Positions 1 to 12,019 are shown, numbered from the stretch's first letter. The stretch: DNA of 64,000 bases from Ornithodoros turicata (GCF_037126465.1 NC_088202.1:119984123-120048122), one strand, 5' to 3'. The notes: generated by a model from the sequence alone, not told the origin. Made by a program: numbers and translations.

Positions 1-700
1 AATGAGTAAGGTTCCTCGTTTTCGGCGATTCTACTTTTTGAGACCTCCCGAAGCACGGCAAAAACGAGCACAAAACCCGAGACCATACACACAAATTTGA
101 ATTTGCTACTAACATCACGAGATAACAGGGTATTTTCTCTTTGCCGCTCATCATCTCCGCTGCCTCGCAATGAGCAATGGAATGCCATTTACATTTTGGT
201 CGGGGCGGGATATATTTATTAGAAATAAGAAAAAAAAAGGGGGGGGAGAAAGGAGGAAAGGTCAGCCAAACGATGTGTCGGTTTGCTATTCCGCGAGGAA
301 ATAAAAAGAAAAGAAAAGGAAATAACTAGGAAACAAAGGGTACACTAGCAAAAGGTGAAAGAATGATGAGATAGAGTAAAGACTATAGACAGACTGTATT
401 TTGGTCGAGTGATGCGTAGTGGCATTACTTATTAATAGAGTTGAAAATTTACGCATTGTCTAAAGCCACCAAGTACGCATAGCGCCTGCGATAGAAGCAA
501 GGAAAACTCCAAACCTGGCTTTTCACAAGCAACCATTGTCACTGACAATCCAGAAGGAAGACACAGTACATGTGGAGTCTTTGAATTTGAACACCAACTC
601 CTTCTATCCTGCAAGAAATTTTGTCTATCATTGCTCGTTCAGGTTACGCATACTCCTCTCATCGCCCGACAAAGCCATTCATACACAGCGAGTCTGCAGA
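1..700. other. No gene seen; low-complexity A and G runs
   Basis: I see no coding exon, RNA gene or clear mobile element here. There is an A-run followed by a G-run near 228-247 and an A/G-rich stretch to about 345. Short open frames on both strands resemble nothing I recognise. Confidence 0.4.
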
Positions 701-845
701 ACAACAACAACTTTATTTTATGATGATGATGATCGGGGAGTTTCATCGCCAGGGGCGATACTCTACCACATTGCACCGATAATGTGTAACGACGTAAAGG
801 TCGAATCATGTCTCCTCAAACGCCGCGGAAAGCTGCGTTAGAGAC
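701..845 (-). repeat. 3' end of an I-like LINE
   Basis: On the minus strand this stretch ends in GAT and GTT/CAA-type repeats, seen on the plus strand as AACAACAACAACTTTATTTT followed by GATGATGATGAT. The next segment, containing GGGGAGTTTCATCGCCAGG, recurs at 4.2 kb on the same strand and at 50.9 kb on the opposite strand, always next to a CAA/GTT tail. That is the behaviour of a LINE 3' untranslated region with a simple-repeat tail. Only the tail and some 100 bases of body are present, so this is a dead, 5'-truncated copy. The right boundary is approximate. Confidence 0.6.
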
Positions 846-1160
846 TTCTGGCGTAAAATGTAATGCCAAAGTGCCTAATTATTTGGTGAAACTAATGGTA
901 TTAGTAAGGCATCACTAAGCATGAAAAAGTAATGTGTGTAGAGAGAGAGAGAGAGAGAGAGAAATACATGATGACGATGATATGGGGATGACTTCCGCTC
1001 ATTGAGCAGAATGCTACCCCATTGCTATTGGGGAAAAATGAGAGGATGGTGATGCTGACGACGCTGACAGGTAGTAATGTGTAGTGTAATGCATTACCTT
1101 CGAAAACTGTAATGAGTAATGCATTACAAAACAAGAGTGATTTCCTCACCTCTGCAGTGA
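846..1160. repeat. GTAATGCATTAC-motif tract with a GA microsatellite
   Basis: The motif TAATGCATTAC occurs twice near 1085-1128, with related words (TAATGCC, AATGGTATTAGTAAGGCAT) near 860-912. A GA microsatellite lies at 941-962. Dense palindromic TAATGCATTA words resemble the ends of the hAT-like elements elsewhere in the window, but I could not define terminal repeats or a target duplication here. Confidence 0.3.
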
Positions 1161-1639
1161 ATTAGAGGGAAAATAAGAATAAATCCGTCTGTTAGAGTAG
1201 AGGAAGGAGCCAGAGAAAGGCGTCGTTCTCAGTGTTTACTGTTCCAAAAACCTAACAAAGAATGATCCTAAGCACGGGGAGTCCTAAGTTGCCCTCCCTC
1301 CCCCCATCGTCGTCCTTAACACCGTCCCGTCACATACAGGCCGCACACGAACTGCTGTTCTGAATGAGTGACCATCAGATACCACAACTACGTCTTTCCT
1401 CATTTCTGCTGACAGGAAAAATGGTCCGCTGGTCGATGTAAAATTGGCTTACGTCGAGACGTCTTACACAATGGCAGGTACACCGCTTTCCCGATGGGTG
1501 AGGGCGACTGGCTGTATTCTGGTCTTCCTATGACATAATTTTGTTGCAATAAATCTACAGACTTTCGCCGACGGGCCGACGGATACTGCCAGCGGTGCAG
1601 CGAATTACTCTGCCAGGTTAAATTCCATCACATGCACAC

Positions 1640-2310
1640 ACACAAACACACGCACACATGCAGATGATGATGATGATGATGAGGGGGACGATTCACCGCC
1701 GTTGTGGCGGTACACTGCCCCTTCGTGCTAGAACACGAAAGCCTTGCATCTGGTGGGTATAGCATTCGACCACGATCCGAGAATCTTGGCGAGGTCGAAC
1801 AGTCCTTGGTCGATATGTTGCAGACAATTACCATTAGCGTACGCTCTTCATTGTCCTGCCCACAAGGCAGGATGATGTGGTGGAGGTCGCCGTGCACTCC
1901 ACAGGTGGGGTTCAGCCTCATGCGGTGGAAGCGTGCTAAAGGCGCGGCAGTCGCGGAGGAGAAAGCGTAGTGTCTACAACAGGGAGAAGAGAGTGGGCTA
2001 CGTCGTGTTGCCATTGGGCCTGCATCTTGGGGCCGGTGAGGGTCGAAACGCGGTATCTACGGTCGCACGAACAAAACATTACCGGAAGAAGAGCGGCTTC
2101 TGATGGGCACTCAAGGCAGCTGGCTGCTCTGTCTGCTTCCTCGTTACCGCTGATGCCGATATGTCCGACGATCGACTGCAATGAGACAGTGTGACCTGCA
2201 GCTGCCGCCATCTTGTAAACTTGTTGGATGTCAGAGACGACAGGACCGAGGGAGCCGCGTATCCCCAAGTTGACCACACACTGAAGCGCATCAAATAGTC
2301 ACCCAACATG
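1640..2310 (-). pseudogene. I-like LINE ORF2 fragment: RNase H end and zinc-knuckle tail
   Basis: The minus strand encodes the tail of a non-LTR retrotransposon polyprotein. The frame from about 2277 down contains GHIGISGNEEADRAAS, the conserved end of the LINE RNase H domain, which degrades the RNA strand after reverse transcription. It continues as a frame that ends about 1640 and includes DLHHIILPCG, a remnant of the C-terminal C-C-H-C motif whose first cysteines are lost. The two parts are in different frames, so the copy carries at least one frameshift. The 3' end is a GAT/ATC repeat at about 1661-1681 and a CA-rich stretch. The presence of RNase H points to the I or R1 group rather than CR1 or L1. 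The copy lacks endonuclease and reverse transcriptase and is inactive. Confidence 0.75.
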
Positions 2311-4159
2311 GTCTTTCAGGGTTCCAGTCCTTAGACTGTGTGGTACATGATGACAATCTTGCCATTATGTATCACAACATTACGTCAGGCGAGATAACAA
2401 AAAAAGAAAAAACAAGTTACGCCCTTTCGCTATGTAGACAACGAAATTCCGTCATGACCTGAAAGGGAGACTCGTAGAAAACTCGAAATCCTCATAGCGA
2501 CTGTGTACATAAGTGCCGTACATTCTTCAGAAATGAAAACAAAGGTCACGCTTTCGTTGTACAAAGCGCTGGGAAGCAACATCGAAATCGAAACTCCTGA
2601 AGGCGCTCTCTCCAGTCCACTGTACCCTGCGGGACGTCACAGGTATGGTCTCGCGCGGGCCGTCGGCTGTGTTTCGAGCATCCGCTTTTAAATTCTTCAT
2701 GCGGCATGGATGTCCAGTCGTCTCCTTCCTCGATTTGGTTGTAAGGTACTCGCCACCGGTAGAAGAGAACCTACAGAAAGACGGACGCGAAGAATACTGG
2801 TGAGGTGAAAGCCCAGTGTTGTATGACCTGTCTTCCGTGGAGGAGCGCCGAATCACTCAAAGGAGAAATTCGTTTTCTAATTATCTGCGCCATGTGGGCA
2901 CGAGAAATAGTGTCCACTGAAACATCACACGTATGGACGGCTGTCGCACAGCTAGTTCAACACGTTTTTGGTGCGGAGTCTCCCTTTAAGACTTTTGTCG
3001 AAGAATCCTACTGACGCCAACTCTATTGTGGATAATACGCAAGTCTCAGAAAGATGGGTACGCTAATTTACAAATACTGTACCGGTCGTCTTTTCATTAA
3101 TGGCGCTTCGAGCAATCGCTGTAAATGAAAAGCCTTGCAAAAGACATTATAAATCTTTTGAAAAGCCAAGTGCTCTTGAACCGCGATTATTTGCGTGTAG
3201 ATACAACACATTTTTATCATTTTTCACTTTCACTCTCTTTCGCAGTACTTCACTATGTTTCACAAAATTTCATTTTCGTGATGAAAAGGCAGCTGCATAC
3301 GTGCCCACATTGTAGCTGAGTTGTGAAGCCCTGGGCAATTGCTCTTGCGTATCAACGGCCAGAGCCTGAGGGTACAAGCTTGGCTTCGTCTTCGTGCATT
3401 TTATTAATATATTTTTCTTGTCGTTGTTTCGCTGTTATAGGCCTATATGGGAGGCCAGCTTTGTCACGTAACGCAGTACATGTGTTCAGAAGCATTCACT
3501 TGGCACATTAAAAAAATAAAATAAAATAAATAAATAAATAACGTTTCCCTCCACCGATGCCTGGAAGGGTGCGCATAATGTACATGAAAAATCGCTGTTC
3601 AACACTTTAACCAGCCTAATAACTCTCCATAAATATTTTCAGAAACGCATTTACAGTGCTTGCGGCAATAAATCTCGTGTGTAGTAATTTTTGCAGAGAA
3701 TGACATTAAATTATATAAATACACAGAAAAACGTCTAAACGTCGTTAAGGTACACTTCATGGACAATCACTATCATGTCCACGCTGGGTCAGGTCCACGC
3801 TTTCTTCATCGCACTGTAAAGTGTCTCACCACGGTAAGAAGATCAATAACCTCTGCAACAATCTCTGCAACAATCTCTGCCGTTGCACAATCATTTCGCT
3901 GCGTCGACCCTGAAACCACGAGCTCCTGCAGAATGACTTTTCCTTCTGTGCGAAGTGAGCTGAACAGTTTGTATGCCAGGCATACAGCTTCCTTACAACC
4001 ACTTGCAGTATGTCTATTATGAAGTAGTTCCTCAGGCTCTAAACATTTAGCAAGACCGCCGTGGCCCATTTTTCGCCGGCCCTTGACAAAGCGAAGGAGC
4101 GAAATCACAGCCGGATCCTCGCTCTCATGCAACGGTGCACCCTGTGAGTACGCTTTGGG
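2311..4159. other. No gene seen
   Basis: Nothing recognisable was found. There are short simple repeats (AAATAA units around 3512-3541) and an imperfect duplication of ATCTCTGCAAC near 3850-3880. Open frames of 60-110 residues occur on both strands but overlap one another and show no family motif. Confidence 0.4.
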
Positions 4160-4260
4160 ACGACGACGACGACAACAACAACAACAACTTTGTTTCGATA
4201 TAATGGATGGGGAAGTTTCATCCCCAGGTATCTACGGTATACGGACAACGTTGCATTGAC
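4160..4260 (-). repeat. 3' end of an I-like LINE
   Basis: A GAC/AAC repeat (4160-4190) is followed by a segment with GGGGAAGTTTCATCCCCAGG. This matches the LINE tail at 701-845 in layout and wording. On the minus strand it reads as 3' untranslated region then tail. No coding part remains. Confidence 0.55.
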
Positions 4261-4917
4261 ATTGTTCGCAACGACGATGACCAATTGAAGGCCGCGCCGC
4301 TGCAGTCTATTTTAGCGGCGGTGATTAGCCCAATTCTAACTCGTTGTTTCTTTATTGCTAGTTCAGTTCCCTTTCGGAACACGCAAATATGGTTACGTAA
4401 AAAATCTTCACGCCGTGCTGGTTGTTTGAGAAGAACAGGTATGTATACCAGTCGGAGGAATAAAGAAACAAAACAATACGACATGATGGGGTTCAAGCGA
4501 AAGCTTCATAACATGATTGCCTACCCTCAATAATAACAACAACAATAACTGAAAGGAGCACCAAACGGCCATTTCAACTTGTTGGCTGTGACACCTTTTG
4601 TATAGATGAATCCGACAGGTCCGTATCCAACCAATGCAATCACGGTTAGATCGGCTCAGTTCTGCGGTCGGTCCGCCACTGTTTTTCTACGTGAGCGCGC
4701 ATTTCTTAGTCTCCATATTTTAGGCTTTATCGCAGAAAGCATGTGCAGAAAGGAAGAAAGGTGCCTCCGTGCTTTGTGGACGAAATGCCTACGCTGCGTG
4801 CTGTCGTCGTCAGAGGCAGAAACAAAGTGAATTGCACCACATCATAGAAAACAAGGCGCGTCAAACGAATGACGCGCAGAAGTATATTGCACGGTCCCAC
4901 ATTTTTGACGAGCATTT

Positions 4918-5071
4918 TATCAGAAAAAGGAAGCTGAAGATTCGTCCCTTGACGCTCGTGACGTGTGCGCACTTCACCCGCAGTTGTTCTAGCCATCGTC
5001 ATCAGCACAGTCGGTCTTAGACATCCGCCATTAAAGGTTACCTAAGGCTTGATTCCTGCTCCTTTCCAACA
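4918..5071 (+). repeat. 5' LTR of the BEL/Pao-like element
   Basis: This segment is about 90 percent identical by eye to 6086-6239. Shared wording includes GTTGTTCTAGCCATCGTCAT and CCGCCATTAAAGGTTACCTA. It ends in CCAACA, followed at once by the primer-binding site. Confidence 0.7.
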
Positions 5072-5147
5072 TTTTGGTGCCGAAACCAGGGACGGAGGCA
5101 TCGCCTTCCTTATCTACGACGCAAGGACTGCAGGAATAGGACGACAC

Positions 5148-6085
5148 ATGGAACAGCTCCAGACGCTACGTGCCCCTCTTCTTTCCTGTGTTCAGAAACT
5201 GGTGGATGACATCATGACATCGCTTCGAGAAACACCACGATCCAAGTCCGGTTGAAACTCGCCTCACTTACGAAGAAGTCATCCCTGCTCGCTGATCTGG
5301 ATCATAACATTGCAACACTCATAGACGATGACCAAATTGAAAGTGAGGCAGAGACATGCGACTACTACCTGGAACTTATCACACAAATAACTGAACGCCA
5401 AGCGCTACCTCTTGACAACATCGCAGCATGCAAGCCTCTGGACACCATCGTGCATCGAAGCACCAACGCCAAAGCACTCACAGCCACTAACATCGTATGT
5501 TCGTGACGCCATGTATGATAACAGAGACCATCTTGAATGTACTGGTATGAAGACTGATATGACAGAACAAAATGCATCGACTTCCTCAACAAACGCGAAG
5601 GAAATGATTATGCCGAACCCGAACTTGAACAACTTTTCGACAAGTCCGACAGATTCGGCTCTCTTCAACAATCTTGATTCCAGGAACTACCACCGAACCT
5701 CACGGTCTGTCCTTCACCGTTGACCCTTGAATCAGATCCGTATATGAACCTCTCGACTGACAAGTCTACAACCCCACTAGATTGTCCCGTACCTCTTCGC
5801 TTGCGGCTACAGGACATACGACCACCATTGACCTCCGCTGCTACATCTTCGCCACCACCCACGGAGACGGATATTGCAGCGCCACATATTTCGCGGCAAG
5901 ATAAAGACCGGTACGCCGCTCCTTGCAGCTATCACAGCATTACTGGTGGTGGCATTAGTGGTGGTGGTGGCTTTGGATCTCGCGACCACAAACCAGATCG
6001 TCGTCAGTATTGTTGCTACTGTCTGAAGAAACTGTACCATCTGGCCAACCACAGGCGCTCCATCTTATCCATGCACTGCCCGGAG
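5148..6085 (+). pseudogene. gag remnant of the BEL/Pao-like element
   Basis: The first ATG after the primer-binding site (5148) opens a frame reading MEQLQTLRAPLLSCVQKLVD, which breaks at about 5255. The reading continues in another frame with KSSLLADLDHNIATLIDDD and breaks again near 5506. Near 6005-6060 a CCYC...HLANHR segment looks like a worn gag zinc knuckle just before the right LTR. Gag proteins form the particle that packages element RNA. At least two frameshifts make this copy non-coding. Confidence 0.55.
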
Positions 6086-6239
6086 TGTAAGAAAAAGGAA
6101 GCTGAAGATAAGTCCCTTGGCGCTCGTGACGTGTGCGCGTTTCACCCGCAGTTGTTCTAGCCATCGTCATCCGCACAGTCGGTCTTAGTCATCCGCCATT
6201 AAAGGTTACCTAAAGCTCGATTCCTGCTCCTTTCCAACA
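6086..6239 (+). repeat. 3' LTR of the BEL/Pao-like element
   Basis: The repeat starts TGT after a short purine-rich stretch and ends ACA. It matches the left LTR along its whole 154-base length with scattered substitutions, which suggests an old insertion. Confidence 0.7.
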
Positions 6240-6554
6240 GCCATATTACCAACTCGCATAAGTTCGTCACTTTTTCTTGCTGCTTCTACACTGCTCTTCG
6301 ACGGAGCAGACGACGTTATGTGTACCTCCGCGTTGGCGTCTGATTGGGTGCTACAGTTCTTGAAATAACGTAACAATGGATAGAGGTATTTGGATGGCCG
6401 TACGTCTAGACGCCCGTATCGGGAAAAAGTGAGTTTTTGTATTAACGCTGGACCCGTTATGAAGGATAAGTATTGAACAAGAACTTGAAAATAGAATTAC
6501 GAAGCGTAGAAAAACACCAGTACATCCGTAACTAACTAGCTGCAGATAGGATTG
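6240..6554. other. No gene seen
   Basis: Short spacer between the LTR element and the next LINE fragment. I see no feature in it. Confidence 0.4.
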
Positions 6555-7237
6555 GTTAGTTTCCCGATGCTATAGCTACAGGACCCTACGCCATTTCACG
6601 GAGGTTAATATATGAGAAGATGAATTATGGTGAACGTGAAGCGACGACAGGTCAGAGTTCGAGTTCTTGAGGAGTCCAGCGGCTTCCATGAAAGCAAAAA
6701 GACAGCGAAGAGCCCGGCACTGAGCGCAGGGGTGCTCCATATGCCAAGGACTTGGACAAGCTGAATAGTCTATGGTCAAGGAGCTCAAGTTGGCGTCGAA
6801 ACACCCGGCGTTCACACGTGTACCGGTCACAGTCCTCGATGATATGGAGGATCGTAGCTGGGGTGTGGCAAGCTGGGCACAGCGCCATGTTACTGTAAGC
6901 CAGCTTAACCCTGAACACAGTGGTGAAGGCGACGTTGAGACGTTGACGCAGCAGAAGTGATGTAAAGCTGCGGGGAAAGCCACTTGACATCTTAAATGAT
7001 AATGACGGGTCCACTGCATGGAGGAGTGACCATTGAGTGATGTCATGGCGCCATTGCCGGCGGCCCAAGGGTGAAACCAACGCATACTACAAGTAGAAGC
7101 GTCTATCTCCGCTGGAGAGGATAATCGGCACGGCTCTGGAGATACGGTGGGCCGCAGCCGCCGCCAAATCTGCCTCCTTGTTGCTGTCCCTGAACGCCAG
7201 TGTGGCCAGGGACCCACTGTAGGGTCACACGTGATAT
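6555..7237 (-). pseudogene. I-like LINE ORF2 tail: RNase H end, zinc knuckle, 3' UTR
   Basis: On the minus strand the copy starts abruptly in the RNase H domain at the codons for VTLQWVPGHTGVQG. It is soon shifted out of frame, so the next conserved residues (KEADLAA) lie in another frame. Further down, from 7080 to 6652, a 142-codon frame carries CPACHTPATILHIIEDC, an intact C-x2-C-x7-H-x4-C motif typical of LINE C termini, followed by DRYTCERRVFRRQLELLDHR. The same peptide occurs in the LINE at 54.5-54.7 kb, so both belong to one family. The 3' untranslated region runs to about 6555 and matches other copies at 59.1 and 63.3 kb. The copy is 5'-truncated and frameshifted. Confidence 0.8.
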
Positions 7238-8387
7238 TGACTTGTCCGGTATGACAAAGGCAGCCTTCCCTCAATTTAACTTGGCACATGGAAAAGCAAT
7301 GAGTTGCGCTAAACATGTGCTTGCCACACCAATTATGCAACGTTGTTGCTGTAGCGAGAGGTATACTCAAATGTCCACAATGCAGTTCATGTCGCGCGTG
7401 TTAAGGCATTAAAAATGCGATTGGTTGATTGATTGATTGATTCATTGATCGGTAAAACAAAAAAAATGGAGATGTTAGTCACAAACTACTCGGGACTGGC
7501 TACAAATGCGAATGATATGAGTTTAATCGTGACTGAATTGATCGCATCTTCATTAGACATTATAGCGTAACACACATAAAAGAAGCAATTGAACTGTCCA
7601 ATGACAAAAGCATAGTGGCATTGGATAAACTAAATTACAAGAATGGGGACTGATCTGTTTTTCTCCACTTGCTCATTTCCGACTGAGATGTCACTGTAGG
7701 GTTCTGAATATCAGCACCGCAACTCGCGAAAGGAAAATGTGATCCACGACTACTTGTTTGGTGTGCTATGTACGAGCAAACTACCGTACTCCATAGTTTC
7801 ACTTAGTTTTCACGTACTAAATAAATTGTCCTTAAACAACTATTCCTCGGAAGTGAAGAACACTCGAAAATGACACTTTGAGTGGTACTATGCCGGAAGC
7901 CGACAAAAGCAAGAAGGGTAGTCTCGGCTTGAACGGGAAGTGTCCTAGAATTGGGAATTAGTGTCCTAGAAAGAGAATTGTCCTAGTGTGCCTTTGTAAA
8001 AGCTTAGCGCAGAGGCGGCTATCTGTGTTTATTATTATTGTTATTATTATTATTATTAGCACATGACCTTTCTAACCCTATCTCTACATACTGGGGCTTT
8101 TGCTGAAGGGCGACACATTTTGACACGTTTTCCCACTAAAGGAACCATATTGCAGACAAATCCCTACCCTTTTGTCTGAAATGTGATAGATTGCCACTTG
8201 AAGAATTTCTCATAAAACTCCTTTCATCTTCGGAGAGTCTTGAGTTTGAGTTGAGTTTGATTATAGAAAAAACGGAAGATATTGAATTCGTCACCTGACG
8301 AAAGTTCAGAAAGTTCTTAAACCCTAACTCGCAGGTTGAAGCTATGCTTGTTTTAAGGGTGTGCGACACTTATATTGAAGTGGGATA
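7238..8387. other. No gene seen
   Basis: Nothing recognisable apart from short simple repeats: TTGATTGA units at 7423-7448 and TTATTA units at 8030-8057. Confidence 0.4.
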
Positions 8388-8900
8388 TTTGTGGATTGAA
8401 AAGCTTGAGGTCGGGAGCCGCCGACGTCTCGAACAGGGACTGTTCTTTCATCGGTCCCTGTTCGAAATATCGGCAGCTCCCGACTTGTGAAGTTTTCTTC
8501 AGTCCGCATACACCAGCCGCTGGGCTTTTGCATTTGTGGATTGAAGCAAAAGACTCAAGTCCATAGAACAGGGACCGATAAAAGAACAGTCTCGGTTCGA
8601 AATATCGGCGGTTCCCGACTTGAGGAATTTGTTTCAATCCGCATATACTATAAGATTGCGTGGCTTTTGCATTTTGTGGATTGAAGCAGAAGCTTCAGGT
8701 CAGGAGCCACCGACATTTCGAACCGGTACCGATAAAAGAGCAGTCTGTATTCGAAATATCAGCAGCTCCTGATTTGAGGAATCCGTTTCAGTCTAGATAT
8801 ACCTGGTCGCTGGGTTCTCCACTTTTGCATTTGTGGATTGAAGCAAAATCCTCAGGTCGGGAGCTACCGAGATTTCGAACAGGGACTGGAAGACCATTAC
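8388..8900 (+). repeat. Tandem array of 140-157 bp units with internal dyads
   Basis: The word TTTGTGGATTGAA starts units at 8388, 8533, 8673 and 8830, giving periods of 145, 140 and 157 bases. Each unit then holds an inverted repeat. In the first unit the left arm includes TCGGGAGCCGCCGACG and CGAACAGGGACTG, and the right arm has GGTCCCTGTTCGAAATATCGGC and GCTCCCGA. The last unit is partial. Units differ by scattered substitutions. The dyad core (GTTCGAAATATCGGCRGCT) also occurs in the foldback repeat at 37.5-37.8 kb. No protein is implied. Confidence 0.75.
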
Positions 8901-9367
8901 CTGATCGCAGGATTCTCAGTTCTATATTTGTGGTTCGTTACATCTTTCACGCGTGGTACTGCACGACAGGAAAGAAAGGTGTTGTATGTGCCGTAGTCGA
9001 CGACACAAATGCCCTGGAACAAACTGTGACATCGAACTCTATGCCAGGGGGTGATGGATAGAAGAATAGTTTCAGCCATTTCTCTTGTCTTCCTAAGTGC
9101 GTGAACTCTCAGTGCCGCATCCCTGGCGGAGTTGCCTATACTATGATGACAGGGCCAGATGAGTGTCGGCATTCGCGGTGCCGATTTGTTACGCCTCTAT
9201 TACCCCATTGGTCGTAAAGCTTCGAACGCGTGTATAACCGATGTGTGTTGGAATACTGCCTAACTTTATCAAAATGAAGTTCAGCTATGAGACACGGACG
9301 AAGATAGACGTAGATACATAAACGCTCCACTAACAACAGTTTTTACTTGACAGAGTGTACACATATA
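8901..9367. other. No gene seen
   Basis: No coding sequence or repeat I recognise. Confidence 0.35.
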
Positions 9368-10052
9368 CAGGGTGTCCCAGAAAACATGTCATTGAATTAT
9401 AATAAAAAAAAACTACGCCTCCTAGAGTCATGCGGCCAATGGCATTTGTTCTTACTGGGTCTTTGCCACCTCCTCACGTGAATGTCGTGTAACGTAAGTT
9501 TAATTATGTAAATTTTTGTGAGCTTAAGTCGGAAATTTGCCTAGTAAAGGTCACTTTTTTACCCCACCAATGTGAAGAGCGTGTCTAATTCACTCAAATT
9601 AATGATAATTGAGAGGGATATTCAGGAGCTATCCCATCGGAAAAAATAGCCGAACATCATGCTCTACGGAGGTCGCACAGAATAGCGCACGATGAATTTT
9701 TCACCGCAATCTTTGTCAGTCCGACACAAGGAGGTTGGAAACCCAGCCCACCCCGGCATCGCAGAAAGAGATAACGCAGGCATGGCTTATCACGTCCGAC
9801 TTTCGCTGGGATAATGCTTTCCCTCTCCCAATTTTAGGAACTGTTGCTTTTTCTACTATCACTCTGTGGGCTGGCTTCGGAACCTCCTTTCGTCGGACTG
9901 CGAGCGATTGCGCTCAAAAAGACATCGCGCGTTATGGTCCGGTGCTCCGAAACGCATGATATTCGACTATTTTTTCCGATGGGATAGCTCATGAATATCA
10001 CTGTGAATTATCATGAATTTGAGTGAATTCGGCACGATCTTCATATTGCAAT
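9368..10052. mobile_element. Foldback DNA element with ~92-bp inverted arms
   Basis: Left arm 9571-9662 and right arm 9954-10048 are inverted copies, sharing GAGCTATCCCATCGGAAAAA and flanking words with a few mismatches. About 290 bases of unrelated sequence lie between. To the left, a candidate element tip CAGGGTGTCCCAGAAAAC (9368) resembles tips of arthropod Tc1/mariner-type MITEs. The matching right tip is not visible, so the outer boundaries are uncertain. There is no transposase. Confidence 0.55.
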
Positions 10053-11417
10053 GACCAGCACGTTTCGGGTAACCCAAATCCGCATGACATCATATTGCTG
10101 CGTCTTGTTTGTTTGTTTGTTTATGAGGAGAAGAGAGGTTGGCCATGCTCTTGGCAGCTCCGAGAACCGAGGGAAGTATGAGGTTTTATCGTTTCCCTGC
10201 CCCGCTGTACAAGCGCGGCCGCAAGCAACGCTGGATGCAAGTTATTTGGCGCGACAACGAAGCATGATCTATCCTGCAAGTTCTACTCACGTGATACATG
10301 CGTCCTGTTTTACAGTAAATGTGAACGTCTTCATTTCTGCAATCTGCATATCATTTATTTTACTCCGTTGCATCAATAGCATCGAGGTAAAACATCTGTA
10401 CAAACGTCACCTGCTGTGCATAATGTTTGCACACTAGTTTCATCGTAGCAGAAAATAACTGGCGTTGAAAACAATAAGGCTTCTCTTAGTCTTCCCTTCC
10501 TTTCGAAATTGGGATTTATCCACGCCACTGTGGCAAATCGGTGACAGCCGCAAATTCGTGCCGATTGAAGAATATTGCCAGTGCAGCACCGTGTTTACAT
10601 TTGCCGGCCGCTCGTAAAATACTGTAATACTAACTGTACTACTACCCGTAAAATACTAAATGAACAATGCCGTTTATCGTACAAACCAGGCAAACAAGGA
10701 AAGTCTGTCTTTTGTTGTAATAAATGCAAGTGTATATGACCATACTCACATCCGCATAGCGGTCCGCTTTTTCGGAATATGCCGAACTTGAAAAAAATCA
10801 TTCTGGGCTGTTTTTCGACATTTTTCGGAAAATGTCGAAAACCACAAAACCTACGTCTGAGATATGCATGTAGCTGAAACGGGAAGACTAGTTGAGAAAA
10901 GGCATGTTGCTATCACCGCACTGTCAGCGGGTGTTCGAAGACATCTTGCACTTCAAAAACGTGTCCGGACTCAAAGCCTTCCTTGGTCTACAGTTGTACG
11001 TCAAAAAAAAGAAGAACCCTGCTTCTTTAGGAAGTCGCAAGCCGCAACCGAGTTTGATGCTAGCTGCTGCGTTCGCCATTGCGCCACACACGACAGCAGC
11101 CAGCGCTCAGTCCAGTCATACCAATTTTCTGCACAAGTGGCGCGCGTGTCAAATTTTCGCCGCGCCCATGATTTTAACGCACGGGGCCTATAGAAGAGAG
11201 AATAACAGAGGCGCTTTGTCAACAACGTGTAGTGGATAACAGTTAGCCGTCCATTGTATGATAGAGGTCCAGGAACGAGATCTCTGTCTGAGTCAGCGAT
11301 AAAGACGTCTGACTACTACCAGTAGAGCGTTTGTGTGTCGACGTCTATCTTCGTCCGTGTCTCATATAGCTCGAGTTCATTTTCGTAACGCTAGTTTACC
11401 AAAAAGAATAAAGAACA
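10053..11417. other. No gene seen
   Basis: A 128-codon open frame (10051-10437, plus) is present but shows no family motif and starts inside the foldback arm. Nothing else is recognisable. Confidence 0.35.
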
Positions 11418-11521
11418 CTTTTCTGCAGAGTTGTGCCTAACTCGTTACAAGTAACTCATTACTTGGTAACGGTTACTTTTTTTTGGTAACGAAGTAACGA
11501 TTCAGTTACTTTAAAAAAATG

Positions 11522-11626
11522 GTAATAGTAATGGAATCAGTAACAAAAATTGGGAACGAGTAACGTCAGTAACGAGTTACAAATTTTTGTTACTGATTCC
11601 ATTACTATTACTGACGTTACTCGTTA
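11522..11626. repeat. Perfect 30-bp inverted repeat inside the hAT-like element
   Basis: Bases 11522-11551 and 11582-11611 are exact reverse complements (starting GTAATAGTAATGGAATCAG). The spacer and the right flank repeat GAGTAACGTCAG in opposite orientation, so the whole stretch can fold into a compound hairpin. Confidence 0.85.
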
Positions 11627-12019
11627 CTTTTCTTCAGCGCGGGGAAGCACATTTCGGCACTCTGTGTGGCGCAATGCATGAAGATTTGACCTGCGTGACG
11701 TGTGACTCAAAGTATTATTGCAGCCTTGCAGGTCCCTCGCTGGATGTGTTGGTGTCATTTCTCTTGTTTCTATAATCTCGCCGACCATCACTCCTACTCA
11801 AGAATAGCCATCAATTGTGCTATGGCTACAAAAAACGCGTTTCGACTTCTAGCCTTTTCTTGTCTTTGCTAAGCTTCTGAGCGCTCTAAATTATGACGCA
11901 GCCCCTCGTCTGTTTTTGGGAACCGTTGGTGATCGGTGGCACGAAAACAAGTGTTTTTTCTTGTGTTTTCGTAATCTCCGATCACCCCCACTTTGGAAAC
12001 AAGGGAGAAGGTCGATGCA

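Larger units (their letters stand above)
4918..6239 (+). mobile_element. Deleted LTR retrotransposon, BEL/Pao-like
   Basis: Two direct repeats of 154 bases (4918-5071 and 6086-6239) flank about 1 kb. Directly after the left repeat comes TTTTGGTGCCGAAACC, a primer-binding site of the type usual in BEL/Pao elements. The right repeat begins TGT and both end in ACA. The first bases of the left repeat differ (TAT), so its edge is slightly degraded. The interior holds only gag remnants; protease, reverse transcriptase, RNase H and integrase are absent, so movement would need enzymes from elsewhere. I could not find a clean target duplication. Assignment to BEL/Pao rests on the primer-binding site and the gag style. 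Confidence 0.65.

Noticed and set aside
8388..8900. CRISPR array
   Set aside because: The 140-157 bp units are contiguous and lack short repeats with unique spacers; the context is eukaryotic.
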